Below, piece by piece: positions 37,705-46,434 of a stretch of DNA of 53,126 nt (within the stretch, counting starts at the first letter, position 1; the number at the start of each line of letters is the position of its first letter). The position numbers and the translations under genes were made by a program. The notes beneath the pieces are model-generated. The model was given only the letters and a program-made list of their open reading frames with translations. It made no database searches and was not told the origin of the DNA. Source of the DNA: a virus; IMG/VR virus record IMGVR_UViG_3300046542_000116, positions 1 through 53,126 of that record. One strand, given 5' to 3'.

Positions 37705-38820
37705 ATGGCAACGGTCAATGAGCAGTTGCAATCGGCATCGATCGGCCATGCGGTTGACCTGCAGCACCTCAGCAATGCCGAGGTACGAAAGATCATCAAG
37801 CTGCTGAATAGCGTGGACGCTGAGCTTCGCGTGAAGCTGGTAGAGGCGATTGATCGGCTTGGGCCTGACTCGTACACGGCGCGGCGACTAAATACCGTCC
37901 TGGCGTCCGTGTATGAGCTGAACAAGTCGATTTATGCCTCGATTGGCGAGGTCATGGCTGAGTCGGTCGTCGATATCGGCCAGTACGAGGTCGAGTATCA
38001 GGGCGCGCTGTTCACGCGGGTCATTCCCGGCCAGGTGCTGGTCGAGGTCCAGCTGAGCACGGTCAACCTGGCGCAGGTGCGAGAAATTGCGCTCAGCCGG
38101 CCATTCCAGGGGCGATTGCTCAAGGAGTGGATGGGCGACCTTGAAGCGGGACGGGCGGCGAAGATCCGCGACGGCATACGCATCGGCATGACCGAAGGCC
38201 AAACCACTGACCAGATCGTTCGCCGCATCATGGGCACGCGGGCCGAGGGATACGCTGACGGCCTGATCGAGCGCAGTCGCCGCGACGTCGATTCAGTGGT
38301 GCGGACAGCGATCAGTCACACCGCCCAAGGCGCCCGCGAGGCCTACTACCAGCAAAACGACGACCTTGTCGACGAGGTTCGCTGGCTCAGCACCCTCGAT
38401 AACAAGACATCCGCCCCATGCAGGCTGCGTGACCGTCTCGTCTACACCAACGACAGCAGGCATTTGCCAGTCGGGCATAAAGTCCCTTGGCTGAGCGGGC
38501 CGGGCAAGCTGCATTGGTGCTGCCGGTCGACCTCGATGCCGATCATCAAGAGTTACGAGGCGCTGAGGCTGTCCAAGGGCCTGCCAGAAGGCACGCGGGC
38601 GAGCATGGATGGTCAGGTGCCGCAGTCCACGAATTACGGCGACTGGATCAAGTCGCAGAGCGCAGCAAGACAGGATCAGGTGTTAGGCCCGGCGCGCGGC
38701 AAGCTGCTGCGTGATGGCGGCCTCGACATGGATCAGTTCTATAACGACAAGGGCAAGCTGCTCACCCTTGACCAGCTACGCGAACAGGACGCCGCGGCAT
38801 TCGCCAGAGCCGGCCTGTAG
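37705..38820 (+). CDS. Minor head protein (Mu gpF / SPP1 gp7-like)
   Basis: A 371-residue protein. The C-terminal half has the Mu F-like motif: VVRTAISHTAQGAREAYY, WLSTLDNKTSAPCRLRD and GPGKLHWCCRSTSMP, in which His and Cys residues are conserved. It starts one base after the portal stop and probably joins the capsid interior with the portal. A strong terminator follows it. Confidence 0.88.
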   Translation: MATVNEQLQSASIGHAVDLQHLSNAEVRKIIKLLNSVDAELRVKLVEAIDRLGPDSYTARRLNTVLASVYELNKSIYASIGEVMAESVVDIGQYEVEYQGALFTRVIPGQVLVEVQLSTVNLAQVREIALSRPFQGRLLKEWMGDLEAGRAAKIRDGIRIGMTEGQTTDQIVRRIMGTRAEGYADGLIERSRRDVDSVVRTAISHTAQGAREAYYQQNDDLVDEVRWLSTLDNKTSAPCRLRDRLVYTNDSRHLPVGHKVPWLSGPGKLHWCCRSTSMPIIKSYEALRLSKGLPEGTRASMDGQVPQSTNYGDWIKSQSAARQDQVLGPARGKLLRDGGLDMDQFYNDKGKLLTLDQLREQDAAAFARAGL

Positions 38821-38838
38821 CCATAAACCAAATCATTC

Positions 38839-38865
38839 AGCCCTGGCACGCGCCGGGGCTTTTTA
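38839..38865 (+). terminator. Terminator between packaging genes and capsid genes
   Basis: AGCCCTGGC/GCCGGGGCT (38839-38847 with 38852-38860) is a 9-bp stem with one G-U pair and a 4-base loop, then TTTTT (38860-38864). It would reduce read-through between the minor head gene and the scaffold/capsid operon, perhaps under antitermination. Confidence 0.9.
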
Positions 38866-38924
38866 TTGCCTGTCTGTTCGGATGAGCGGGGCGCACTGGG
38901 CCGGATGGCCTGCTAGGAGAAACA

Positions 38925-39671
38925 ATGAAGCTCAAGATCGTTGAAGTGGATGGCAAGCAATACGCGGAAGTCCTGGATGGGAAGCCCGTATTTACCGGTG
39001 ACGACGGCAAAGACATCGCTTTCGATGCCGTAGGCACCCGCGACACCATCACCCGGCTGAACGCTGAGGCCAAGTCGCACCGAACCCGCGCCGAGACTGC
39101 CGAGGGCCTGGTAAAGGCTTTCGAAGGTATCGACGACCCGGCTGCAGCCCGCAAGGCGATGGAAACCGTCGCGAATCTCGATGCTAAAAAGCTGGTGGAT
39201 GCCGGCGAGATCGATCGCGTGAAGGCCGAAATCAGCAAGGGCTATCAGGCTCAGCTTGACGAGGCCAACGGCAAGTCGCAGACCTTGGAGCAGCAACTGT
39301 ATGCCGAGAAGATCGGCGGCAGTTTCTCCCGCTCCAAGTACATCGCCGACAAGCTGGCTGTGCCGGTAGACATGGTTCAGGCCACTTTCGGCCAGAACCT
39401 GAAGGTCGAGGAAGGCAAGGTCGTCGCTTATGACTCCCAGGGCCAGAAGATTTTCAGCCGATCCCGCCCAGGCGAACTGGCCGACTTCGACGAAGCCATC
39501 GAGACACTTGTTTCGCAGTACCCCCACCGCGACCACATCCTGAAGAGTTCCGACGCCAATGGTGGCGGCGCTCCGAACGGTGGTGGCGGCAATTCCGGCG
39601 CCAAGGGCAACTTTGGCGGCAGCAAAGCAGATCGCGTAGCAGCCATTAAGGCCATGACCGCAGCAAGTTAA
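38925..39671 (+). CDS. Scaffold-like protein (DUF6651-type)
   Basis: A 248-residue protein. The N-terminal region (MKLKIVEVDGKQYAEVLDGKPVF) is beta-rich. A long helical/coiled region (~45-115) follows, then a Gly/Asn-rich stretch (GGGAPNGGGGNSG) and a basic C-terminal helix (KADRVAAIKAMTAAS), the arrangement of capsid scaffolds. It precedes the major capsid gene by 9 bp. Confidence 0.8.
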   Translation: MKLKIVEVDGKQYAEVLDGKPVFTGDDGKDIAFDAVGTRDTITRLNAEAKSHRTRAETAEGLVKAFEGIDDPAAARKAMETVANLDAKKLVDAGEIDRVKAEISKGYQAQLDEANGKSQTLEQQLYAEKIGGSFSRSKYIADKLAVPVDMVQATFGQNLKVEEGKVVAYDSQGQKIFSRSRPGELADFDEAIETLVSQYPHRDHILKSSDANGGGAPNGGGGNSGAKGNFGGSKADRVAAIKAMTAAS

Positions 39672-39680
39672 GGAGCAACT

Positions 39681-40649
39681 ATGTCCCTGTCGAACATGAA
39701 GGTATTTAACGAATACCTCAAGAAAACCACCATCGAAACCCTGGCGCAGGACGTTGAGAAGTTCAACGCCGCCTCCGCTGGTTCCATCCGCCTGACCACT
39801 CAAGGCATCGACGGCGACTTCCTGCAGGAGTCGTTCTGGGCTGGCCTGCACAGCGCCCAGCGTCGTGTTGACCGCTACGCTGCCAACGGCACGCAGGCTG
39901 CAACCCCGCTGACCCAGAAGCAATACGACTCGGTGAAGATCGCCGGCGGCTTCGGTCCGATCCTGTGGGAGCCTTCGCAGCTGTCGTGGGTTCAGAAAAA
40001 CCCGGAAGAAGCGCTGGAAGTGATCAGCCGCAACCTGTCCGAAGCCATCATGTCGGACCAGCTGAACACCGCCATCGCTGCCCTGGTCGCCGCCATTGGC
40101 AACCAGCCGACTGCCACCAACGACGTGTCGGCCACTCTCGGCGTGGACTACGTCGCCATCAACAACGCTCACGCGCTGTTCGGTGACGCCTCTCAGCGCC
40201 TGATTGCCCAGGTCATGACCGGCGCCATGTACCACAAGCTGATCGGCAAGAACCTGGTCAACGCCGAGAAGCTGTTCACCTTCAGCGGTGTCCAGGTGGT
40301 CGATATCTTGGGCAAGGCCGTGATCATCACCGATGCCGCCGCCCTGTACGAAGCCGGCACCCCGAACAAGCAGAAGGTGTTGAGCCTGGCTGACGGCGCC
40401 GCGATGGTGATGGATGGTTCCGACCTGATCACCAACATCCAGACCTCGAACGGCAAGGAGCGCATCGAGACCACCATGCAGGCCGACTACACCTTCGGCA
40501 TGGGCCTCAAGGGCTACACCTGGGACACCGCCAACGGCGGCAAGTCGCCAACCAGCGCCGAGCTGGCCACTGGCACCAACTGGGACCTGGTTGCGAACAG
40601 CATCAAGGCCTCGGCTGGCGTTATCACCATCGGTGACGCTACCAAGTAA
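39681..40649 (+). CDS. Major capsid protein
   Basis: A 322-residue protein. The order and pattern fit an HK97-fold capsid: N-terminal arm helix, FWAGLHSAQRRVDRYAANG, MSDQLNTAIAALVAAIGN, ALFGDASQRLIAQVMTGAMYHKLIGKN and GKAVIITDAA. The gene is long for a small protein and lies after the scaffold. A GC-rich UUCG hairpin follows its stop. It is likely the most abundant virion protein. Confidence 0.92.
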   Translation: MSLSNMKVFNEYLKKTTIETLAQDVEKFNAASAGSIRLTTQGIDGDFLQESFWAGLHSAQRRVDRYAANGTQAATPLTQKQYDSVKIAGGFGPILWEPSQLSWVQKNPEEALEVISRNLSEAIMSDQLNTAIAALVAAIGNQPTATNDVSATLGVDYVAINNAHALFGDASQRLIAQVMTGAMYHKLIGKNLVNAEKLFTFSGVQVVDILGKAVIITDAAALYEAGTPNKQKVLSLADGAAMVMDGSDLITNIQTSNGKERIETTMQADYTFGMGLKGYTWDTANGGKSPTSAELATGTNWDLVANSIKASAGVITIGDATK

Positions 40650-40656
40650 TCGAGAC

Positions 40657-40674
40657 GGCGGCCTTCGGGTCGCC
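40657..40674 (+). promoter_or_regulatory. UUCG-tetraloop hairpin after the capsid gene
   Basis: GGCGGCC-TTCG-GGTCGCC: a 7-bp stem with one G-U pair and an exceptionally stable UUCG loop, 8 bases after the capsid stop. There is no T-tract, so it looks like an mRNA-stabilising or partial-pausing element to set high capsid expression. Confidence 0.55.
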
Positions 40675-40698
40675 TGATCCACCTGTCAGGAGTCCGCC

Positions 40699-40962
40699 AT
40701 GAGCGAAAAAGTTGTTTACGAGAAGCACCCGGTTACCGCTGAGCGCAAAGCTGAGCTGCGCCAGAAGGGCTACAAGATCATCGACGCCCAGTTCGCGCCG
40801 GATGACTACGAGCACCCTGAGCCGATTCAGAAATCTGGCGGCGACCGGCCATCGAAGGGCCTGAATGTCGATCAAATCAAGGTTGCGCTGACCGAGAAAG
40901 GCATCGATTTTGACGCTTCGGCCACCAAGCCAGTTCTCGCTGAATTGCTCGATAAGGCCTAA
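40699..40962 (+). CDS. Small head protein with HeH/LEM-like C-terminus
   Basis: An 87-residue protein. The C-terminal LNVDQIKVALTEKGIDFDASATKPVLAELLDKA has the helix-extended-loop-helix (HeH/LEM) pattern found in phage head proteins beside the capsid gene. Its role is not certain; decoration or head completion is likely. Confidence 0.7.
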   Translation: MSEKVVYEKHPVTAERKAELRQKGYKIIDAQFAPDDYEHPEPIQKSGGDRPSKGLNVDQIKVALTEKGIDFDASATKPVLAELLDKA

Positions 40963-40965
40963 AAA

Positions 40966-41250
40966 ATGACCCAATCTACAGTGATGCCAGCGGGGAACAC
41001 TGCTGCTGCTTCATCTGACATCGTCGTTGCTGCTGGTGCCACTGTCATCGTCGGGATCTTTTCGGCGGCAGCTGACTCAGTGCCTGCCGGCCTGGTGTTT
41101 GGCATTGATCAGGACACCCCTGGCGCAGACAACACCATCGGAACGCTGGACGGCATGCGTCGACAGGTTGCTCTGTCAGGGCCTGGGACTTTCCGCGTAA
41201 AGCGCCCGGCCTACACCGGCACGCCCTTCGGCGTATTTCTGGAAGCATAA
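40966..41250 (+). CDS. Possible capsid decoration protein, 94 aa
   Basis: A small Ala/Gly/Val-rich, beta-type protein (SDIVVAAGATVIVGIF; GPGTFRVKRPAYTGTPFGVFLEA) directly after the HeH protein and before the SGNH protein. Its size and position match decoration or head-stabilising proteins. No homology was verified. Confidence 0.65.
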   Translation: MTQSTVMPAGNTAAASSDIVVAAGATVIVGIFSAAADSVPAGLVFGIDQDTPGADNTIGTLDGMRRQVALSGPGTFRVKRPAYTGTPFGVFLEA

Positions 41251-41251
41251 A

Positions 41252-42649
41252 ATGATCCTTCAATCGATCGTTCAATCCTTGGTTCAACCGGTTGTTCGGT
41301 CGATTGTTGATCGACATCGATTCGGTTCATCCGCTCCCGCGCTGCCTGCTCCGTCGACGGTTAATTTTACGTCGGCCCAGTTCGCGCCCGGGTTCAGCGG
41401 GTCAATCAGCACGACCAAGAATGCCGCCCGCATTTACGCTCGCGGGGGGCTGACCTTATGGGCCGGCTACATTACCGGCACCGAGGCGAAGCTGACCAGT
41501 CCGTCCGACTTCGGCGACAACGCGGGCTCGATGCAGGTCGCCATTGATGGCGGCCCGTTCGCTGCAGCGCCTAACACTGGGTCGGTTTACACGCTGTTCA
41601 CCGGCCTGGCTCACGCCATGCGGTTCGTCGAGGTGCGCTGGGTCGTCCAGATGGGTGACGCCCCATACATCGCATCCAGCGGCAACGTGCTCGCCGTGAC
41701 CGGCCAGCCTCCGGCGCTCAACCCGATGGCGAACTGGATTCAGGCGGGTGTCAGCTCGTCGACCGGTGCCTACATGGCCGCGACGGTGCCGAACACTGCC
41801 GGATTCACCCCGCAGCTTCAGGCGCAGAGCGGTACCACCTACGGTTCCAACGTCGGGTCGGTCAAGCTGCGCGGCGCGTTCACCAGGATAGTGGCCACGG
41901 CTCACCGGATTGGCGTTTGCAAGAATGGCGGCGCCCCCGTGTACTACTCGGCCACCCCAGAGGCGGACGGCGTGCCGCGGGCCATCGAGGTTCCGTGTGA
42001 CGGTTCGGTGGCGACGTACAACGTCTGGGACGACGGAAACAGTAACTCGCTCGGCGGCCACTTTGCGGTAGCAGGCAACTCGACGCGGCTGGACTTCGGC
42101 GCCGTCAAGGGGATGCACCAGTACGGTGACTCGGGCACCTACGGCTCAGGCCCTGGCGCCACGTCGGTTAACGTCGAGACCATGAGCGTAGCGGCAGCAC
42201 TCGACTACATCGGGACCACGAACGGCATTAGCGGGCTGACCATCGAGGGGATGAAAACGCTACTGGACACCGTGATACCGCTGCGGACCATCACCGCAAA
42301 CGATGTCGGGGTGCTGGCCATTGGCGGGAACGTCGCCGCGGACGGGATAAGCCAAACCGAAAAAGACGACTACGGCCTATGCCTCGACAAGATGCTGGCC
42401 ACGTCGTACGGGAAGATTATCTGCCGGGCAATCCTTCCGGTTGCGTCCGCCCAGACGGTTATCGACGCTGCAAACGCCGCGCTGAAGTCGGTAGTTGACG
42501 CCAAGAATAACCCCCGCCTGGTGTGGGTCGATACAAAGCTGTGGACCCCGTACCGCACAGAGGACGGCGTGCACCCTACTTTGCTCGGCTATTACCCAGA
42601 CCTCGCAACCTTTGCGGCGCCTGACTATCAGGCGGCTCTAAACCTTTAA
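41252..42649 (+). CDS. SGNH-hydrolase-domain protein within the head gene cluster
   Basis: A 465-residue protein one base after the previous stop. The N-terminal hydrophobic/amphipathic start (SIVQSLVQPVVRSIVDRHRF) resembles a virion-anchoring peptide. Residues ~35-280 are beta-rich. The SGNH signature comes late: QYGDSG (Ser294), IGGN (Asn360), DGVH (Asp438, His441), in correct order and spacing for a hydrolase domain of ~200 residues. A polysaccharide or lipid esterase carried on the head would be unusual. Its function is inferred from motifs. Confidence 0.72.
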   Translation: MILQSIVQSLVQPVVRSIVDRHRFGSSAPALPAPSTVNFTSAQFAPGFSGSISTTKNAARIYARGGLTLWAGYITGTEAKLTSPSDFGDNAGSMQVAIDGGPFAAAPNTGSVYTLFTGLAHAMRFVEVRWVVQMGDAPYIASSGNVLAVTGQPPALNPMANWIQAGVSSSTGAYMAATVPNTAGFTPQLQAQSGTTYGSNVGSVKLRGAFTRIVATAHRIGVCKNGGAPVYYSATPEADGVPRAIEVPCDGSVATYNVWDDGNSNSLGGHFAVAGNSTRLDFGAVKGMHQYGDSGTYGSGPGATSVNVETMSVAAALDYIGTTNGISGLTIEGMKTLLDTVIPLRTITANDVGVLAIGGNVAADGISQTEKDDYGLCLDKMLATSYGKIICRAILPVASAQTVIDAANAALKSVVDAKNNPRLVWVDTKLWTPYRTEDGVHPTLLGYYPDLATFAAPDYQAALNL

Positions 42650-42666
42650 CTCGACTGGATCCACTC

Positions 42667-43044
42667 ATGACCGACTTCATCACTGTTGCCGACGTTGACG
42701 CATTGCTGGGGTCGGGCTGGGCCGGGACTGGTGACCCGGACCTGTCTGTGATGCAGGCCAATGCCTGGCTGACCAGCAAGATAAAGCGACCAGTACCAGA
42801 TCCGGTGCCAGCCGAGATTAAACAGGCCGGCGCTCAAGTGGCAAAAGTCGCTTCGACGGGCTCCCTGTACAAGTCCACGGACCGCGAGACGGTCAGCGAG
42901 ACGGTGTCGGCAACCTCGGGTACGTCCGTCAGCGAAACCTACGTTCAGGGATCTGTCGCGCTGTCTGCAGGGGAAAACTTCGCTCTTGCGCTGATCTATC
43001 CCTGGACTACCGGCACCAATTCCATCCCCATGGTGAGGGGCTAA
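42667..43044 (+). CDS. Head-tail connector / adaptor protein
   Basis: A 125-residue protein in the first-adaptor position: MTDFITVADVDALLGSGWAGTG and MQANAWLTSKI resemble phage adaptor proteins that are often labelled DnaT-like. It probably sits under the portal. The start has only a weak ribosome site. Confidence 0.75.
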   Translation: MTDFITVADVDALLGSGWAGTGDPDLSVMQANAWLTSKIKRPVPDPVPAEIKQAGAQVAKVASTGSLYKSTDRETVSETVSATSGTSVSETYVQGSVALSAGENFALALIYPWTTGTNSIPMVRG

Positions 43045-43046
43045 GC

Positions 43047-43433
43047 ATGGGCCTACAGGACAAGCTCCAGACAAAACTGGCCAAGGCCTTCGACGGGAAG
43101 CTGGCCGATGCCGTATCGGCTTTCACCGGATCCTATCAAGGCCCCGGCGTGTGGGACCCGGTCGAGGAAACGACAACAGCCGTCCCTGTGACCTACACCG
43201 GTCGTGGCGTGATGGCCAAGTACGAAACAAAGCGCATCGACAATATCAACATTTTGTCGGGCGACCTGAAGCTGATCGCGCTAACCAATGAGGTTACTGA
43301 TCGGCCAGCCGAGGGCCACACGATCACGGCACCGGACCTTGCCGACCAGGCCAAGAGCGTCAGATACGTGGTCAAGGGCGTTCAAGTTGATCCGGCGTCA
43401 GCTACCTACCAGATACAACTGAGGGCGCCATAA
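43047..43433 (+). CDS. Head-closure-type connector protein
   Basis: A 128-residue, beta-rich protein (MGLQDKLQTKLAKAFDGKLADAV start) starting two bases after the adaptor. Its position and size match head-completion (gp16-like) proteins, but homology is not certain. Confidence 0.68.
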   Translation: MGLQDKLQTKLAKAFDGKLADAVSAFTGSYQGPGVWDPVEETTTAVPVTYTGRGVMAKYETKRIDNINILSGDLKLIALTNEVTDRPAEGHTITAPDLADQAKSVRYVVKGVQVDPASATYQIQLRAP

Positions 43434-44009
43434 ATGAACGCCAAGGCCGGATGGAGCCATAGCCTGCGCGACTTTGCCGACCAGATCGACGAGGACGTGA
43501 CCCAGCATGTTCAGTCCATTGCCTTGGCGATGCTTAGCGAGGTCATTCAGCGGTCTCCAGTCGGAAACCCGGACTTGTGGAAGGCCAACACCGAGTTGAG
43601 ATCGAAGAACACGGCCCTGGCCGATGCCTACGACGCCAACGTCGACGCCCGCAACGCGGCCAGCACCGGCAAGAAGAAGTTCAAGAAGCTGACCCAGCGT
43701 GAGCGCAAGGAAAACTTCTTTGTCGATGCGAAGGCGGCAGGGCAGGGCTATGTCGGCGGTCGCTTCCGCGGCAGTCATACCGTGTCCATCGGAACGCCCG
43801 ACTTTACCGTGACGGAAAATATCGACCCATCAGGCAGCGAAACCCTGTCCAGGGGGTCAATGCTGATCAAGGCATCAGGAAACTACCCGGTGATCTACAT
43901 CCAGACAAACTTGCCGTATGCGGAAATGCTCGAGCTCGGGCATTCGACCCAGGCCCCGGGCGGCGTCTACGACCTGGCCTGGATTGGCGTATCAGAGGCC
44001 TACCGATGA
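43434..44009 (+). CDS. Neck protein, HK97 gp10-like
   Basis: A 191-residue protein. SHSLRDFADQIDEDVTQHVQSIALAMLSEVIQRSPVGNP is an N-terminal helix typical of gp10-like neck proteins, with a C-terminal LPYAEMLELGHSTQAPGGVY. It starts directly after the closure gene and overlaps the tail-terminator gene by four bases. Confidence 0.8.
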   Translation: MNAKAGWSHSLRDFADQIDEDVTQHVQSIALAMLSEVIQRSPVGNPDLWKANTELRSKNTALADAYDANVDARNAASTGKKKFKKLTQRERKENFFVDAKAAGQGYVGGRFRGSHTVSIGTPDFTVTENIDPSGSETLSRGSMLIKASGNYPVIYIQTNLPYAEMLELGHSTQAPGGVYDLAWIGVSEAYR

Positions 44010-44398
44010 CCTATGAAGATATCCGCAAGCTGATCACAGCGCGCATGGTCGCCTTTGCCGGCTTGCCGCAGGAAAGCATCGACTACCCGAACGCGCAGAC
44101 CTTTACGCCGCCGGCTGAAGGCCTCTGGTGCCGCCTGAACATCCAGCACGCAACGGCCTTCATGGCCGGCATGGCTGACAAGCCGTACACCCGCAAGCCC
44201 GGTCAGATCAGCATCCAATGCTTCGCCAGGCTCGGTACCGGAATGAAAGCGCTCAACGTCCTGTCGGATCAGCTCGAAGAACACTTCGCCTACTGGCAAT
44301 CGGGTGACCTCGAATGCCTGGAGGCGAGCCAGATCCCGGCCGGCGAGTTCGAAGGCTTCTATCAGGTCAACGTGAATATCCGCTTCCGCGCCGGCTGA
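44006..44398 (+). CDS. Tail terminator (DUF4128)
   Basis: A 130-residue protein of the DUF4128 group (TYEDIRKLITARMVAFAGLP start, NVNIRFRAG end). It should cap the tail tube and set the joint with the head. It overlaps the neck gene (ATGA). A terminator follows. Confidence 0.82.
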   Translation: MTYEDIRKLITARMVAFAGLPQESIDYPNAQTFTPPAEGLWCRLNIQHATAFMAGMADKPYTRKPGQISIQCFARLGTGMKALNVLSDQLEEHFAYWQSGDLECLEASQIPAGEFEGFYQVNVNIRFRAG

Positions 44399-44421
44399 CC
44401 CCAGCGCAACGCACCAACTAC

Positions 44422-44444
44422 AGCCCGCCATGCGCGGGCTTTTT
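44422..44444 (+). terminator. Terminator before the tail tube gene
   Basis: AGCCCGC/GCGGGCT (44422-44428 with 44434-44440) with a 5-base loop and a TTTTT tail. It separates the neck genes from the highly expressed tube gene. Confidence 0.9.
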
Positions 44445-44469
44445 CATGTCCGCAATCTGGAGACTCACT

Positions 44470-45630
44470 ATGTCGAGCGGCGCCAAAATTACGAGCTACA
44501 TCATCCCCGAGGTGACGCCCGGCGTTACTCCCGACTCCGGCACCTGGGACACGCTACGGCTGACCGGTAATGCCATGACCCCGACCGTCAACACGGCGAC
44601 CAGCGACGAGATCACCGACTCGCGCATCAGCCAGGGCTCGGTCGTAACCAGCACTGATATCGGCGGCGACCTGACCGCCGAACTGTCCTATGGCAGCTTC
44701 GACAAGCTGCTGGAGGCCGCTTTCTACGGCGCGTGGACCAGCAACGTGCTGACCGTGGGCGACGTGCGCCATACCTTCAGCATTGCCAAAAACTACATGG
44801 ACGTGGGTGTCTACTCCCTGTTTAAGGGTGTGCACATCCCGACGTTCTCTCTGGACATCCCGAGCGACGGCAAGGTCACCGTAACCTTCGGCACCGCCTG
44901 CCTGGACTACACCGACAGCGACGCGCCGATCGTGCTCGCTCCGGCGGCCCCGACTTCCACGCCGTTCATGAGCAACGGCAACGTCGGGACGCTCCTGGTC
45001 GACGGCGCATCGCTGGAAGGTCAGGCCTGCGTATCGGCCATGACTATCAGCCTGGATAACGGCCTGCAGGCTCAGCGCTGCATCGGCACCGACAAGATGG
45101 GACCAGGTGCGCAGATCGCCACCGAGGCGGCCATCACCGGAACCATCACGCTGGCCTGGTCGGCGACGGCGTGGGGCATCTGGAAAAACACCTTCACCCG
45201 CAAACCGGTGTCGGTCGAGTTCCCGATCACCGACAGCGTGGGCAACCGCTACACCTTCAGTTTCCCGGCGGTGGAAGTCGACGGCGAGCTGCCGAGCGGC
45301 GGCAAAAAGGATCTGGTCGAGGTGACGCTGAATTACACCGTGGCCAAGATCGCACCGACCATCACTCGCGCGCCATACGTGGCACCGACAAGCGTCAGCG
45401 TTGCCCCAGGCACTGCGACGATTGCCGTCGCCGGCACTCAGCAGCTGACCGCGACCGTGGCACCGGCCGGCGCACCGCAAGGCGTCAACTGGACCAGCAG
45501 CGCCCCGAGCAAGGCGACCGTCAGCTCGACGGGCCTGGTCACCGGTGTTGCATCCGGCTCCGCGACCATTACCGCGACCAGCAAGTACGACGGTACGAAG
45601 CTCGGCACGGCGACCATCACCGTTTCGTAA
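44470..45630 (+). CDS. Major tail tube protein with C-terminal Ig-like (BIG2) domain
   Basis: A 386-residue protein starting at 44470 (MSSGAKITSYIIPEVTPGVTP), with a GGAG ribosome site. Residues 1-300 are a lambda V-like tube protein. Residues ~305-386 (SVSVAPGTATIAVAGTQQLTATVAP...TVSSTGLVTGVASGSATITATS) form a BIG2 Ig-like domain, as in lambda gpV, exposed on the tail surface and possibly binding host cell surfaces weakly. It is followed by a GC hairpin. Confidence 0.92.
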   Translation: MSSGAKITSYIIPEVTPGVTPDSGTWDTLRLTGNAMTPTVNTATSDEITDSRISQGSVVTSTDIGGDLTAELSYGSFDKLLEAAFYGAWTSNVLTVGDVRHTFSIAKNYMDVGVYSLFKGVHIPTFSLDIPSDGKVTVTFGTACLDYTDSDAPIVLAPAAPTSTPFMSNGNVGTLLVDGASLEGQACVSAMTISLDNGLQAQRCIGTDKMGPGAQIATEAAITGTITLAWSATAWGIWKNTFTRKPVSVEFPITDSVGNRYTFSFPAVEVDGELPSGGKKDLVEVTLNYTVAKIAPTITRAPYVAPTSVSVAPGTATIAVAGTQQLTATVAPAGAPQGVNWTSSAPSKATVSSTGLVTGVASGSATITATSKYDGTKLGTATITVS

Positions 45631-45650
45631 CACCGATTCACCCTTGACTG

Positions 45651-45684
45651 CCCCGGCACCAACGCCAGCCGGGGCGGTCCTTTT
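45651..45684 (+). terminator. GC-rich hairpin after the tail tube gene
   Basis: CCCCGGC/GCCGGGG (45651-45657 with 45668-45674) with a loop of ten, then GGTCCTTTTC. The T-run is short and offset, so a partial terminator that reduces expression of the chaperone genes is likely. Confidence 0.6.
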
Positions 45685-45706
45685 CGGCGTGGCGTGAGGA
45701 TTTACC

Positions 45707-46177
45707 ATGGCTTTGCGACTGACCAAGAAAGACCAGAACACCTCGGAAACCAAGTGGGTCGCCTATGACGACGACACCAAAGTGTTGCTGGCACGAATTG
45801 ATAACCCCGAATACGCGGTCGCCCTCGAGCGCGAACGCCGCAAGCTGCGCAACGCTGACGCCCGATTTGGCGTTGGCGAAGTGGGCGTGATCGACGGCGA
45901 GAAGACCGAGACGCAGACCCAGTACAAGCTGCTGAGCCAGTTCGTGATCAAGGACTGGGCCGGCGTGCTGGATGCTGACGAAAACCCGCTGCCGTACAGC
46001 CCTGAAGTTGGCGAGCAGATGCTCGATTCCAGCCTCGACTTCTTCATGTTCGTTCTGAACGAGGCGTCGGCGGCGGCACTGGAGGCGCAGCAGGCCCTGG
46101 TCGAGACCGTGGGAAAGCCGTTGCCCGCTTCGAGTGGGAAAAAGAGTGGGGCGGCGAGACAGAAAAGCGCCGGCTGA
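45707..46177 (+). CDS. Tail assembly chaperone, gpG-like
   Basis: A 156-residue protein. Its C-terminal end is the frameshift zone: GGGAAAG at 46111-46117, in zero frame G-GGA-AAG, the same slippery sequence as lambda G/T. A -1 shift there yields a 242-residue GT fusion. Chaperones of this type coat the tape-measure protein during tail assembly. It lies between tube and tape measure, the normal place. Confidence 0.88.
   Translation: MALRLTKKDQNTSETKWVAYDDDTKVLLARIDNPEYAVALERERRKLRNADARFGVGEVGVIDGEKTETQTQYKLLSQFVIKDWAGVLDADENPLPYSPEVGEQMLDSSLDFFMFVLNEASAAALEAQQALVETVGKPLPASSGKKSGAARQKSAG
46111..46117 (+). other. Programmed -1 ribosomal frameshift site (GGGAAAG)
   Basis: The heptamer fits X-XXY-YYZ in the zero frame of the gpG-like gene (GTG GGA AAG). 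The -1 frame then stays open to the stop at 46434 with no stop codon, passing the ATG of the downstream ORF. This is the same heptamer as in lambda. Confidence 0.85.
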
Positions 46178-46434
46178 TCTATCAGCGGCTGAATATGGCG
46201 GTCCCGGATGAGCCGGAAACGGACCCGATGACCGACTACCTCCTGAACACGTTCCGCAACATCACCCGCGGCCGCCGGTTCATCGCAACGATGACGGCGG
46301 CTGTCCCTCTGCCGCTGTCGGCCCGGGAAATATCGGATTGGCTGGAGGCGCACCCGCCGGCCATGCCTCGCGCCGAGATTGACGAAGTTGTCTTCACTCT
46401 GGACGCGCTATGTCTGGCCGAAGAGGTCGATTGA
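46117..46434 (+). CDS. gpT-like chaperone part, made by frameshift
   Basis: Residues read after the -1 shift: AVARFEWEKEWGGETEKRRLIYQRLN, then MAVPDEPETDPMTDYLLNTFRN to 46434. The EKEWGGETEKRR start fits T-like extensions. An ATG at 46195 could also give a free 79-residue product, but the frameshift route makes the 105-residue extension attached to gpG. Confidence 0.8.
   Translation, partial: AVARFEWEKEWGGETEKRRLIYQRLNMAVPDEPETDPMTDYLLNTFRNITRGRRFIATMTAAVPLPLSAREISDWLEAHPPAMPRAEIDEVVFTLDALCLAEEVD

Noticed and set aside
38913-40682. 589-aa minus-strand ORF
   Set aside because: It covers scaffold and major capsid genes in antisense; those are well supported by family, order and ribosome sites.
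46139-46143. Second possible slippery site (A5 run) for the frameshift
   Set aside because: The zero-frame alignment is GGG AAA AAG, which does not fit X-XXY-YYZ as well as the upstream GGGAAAG.
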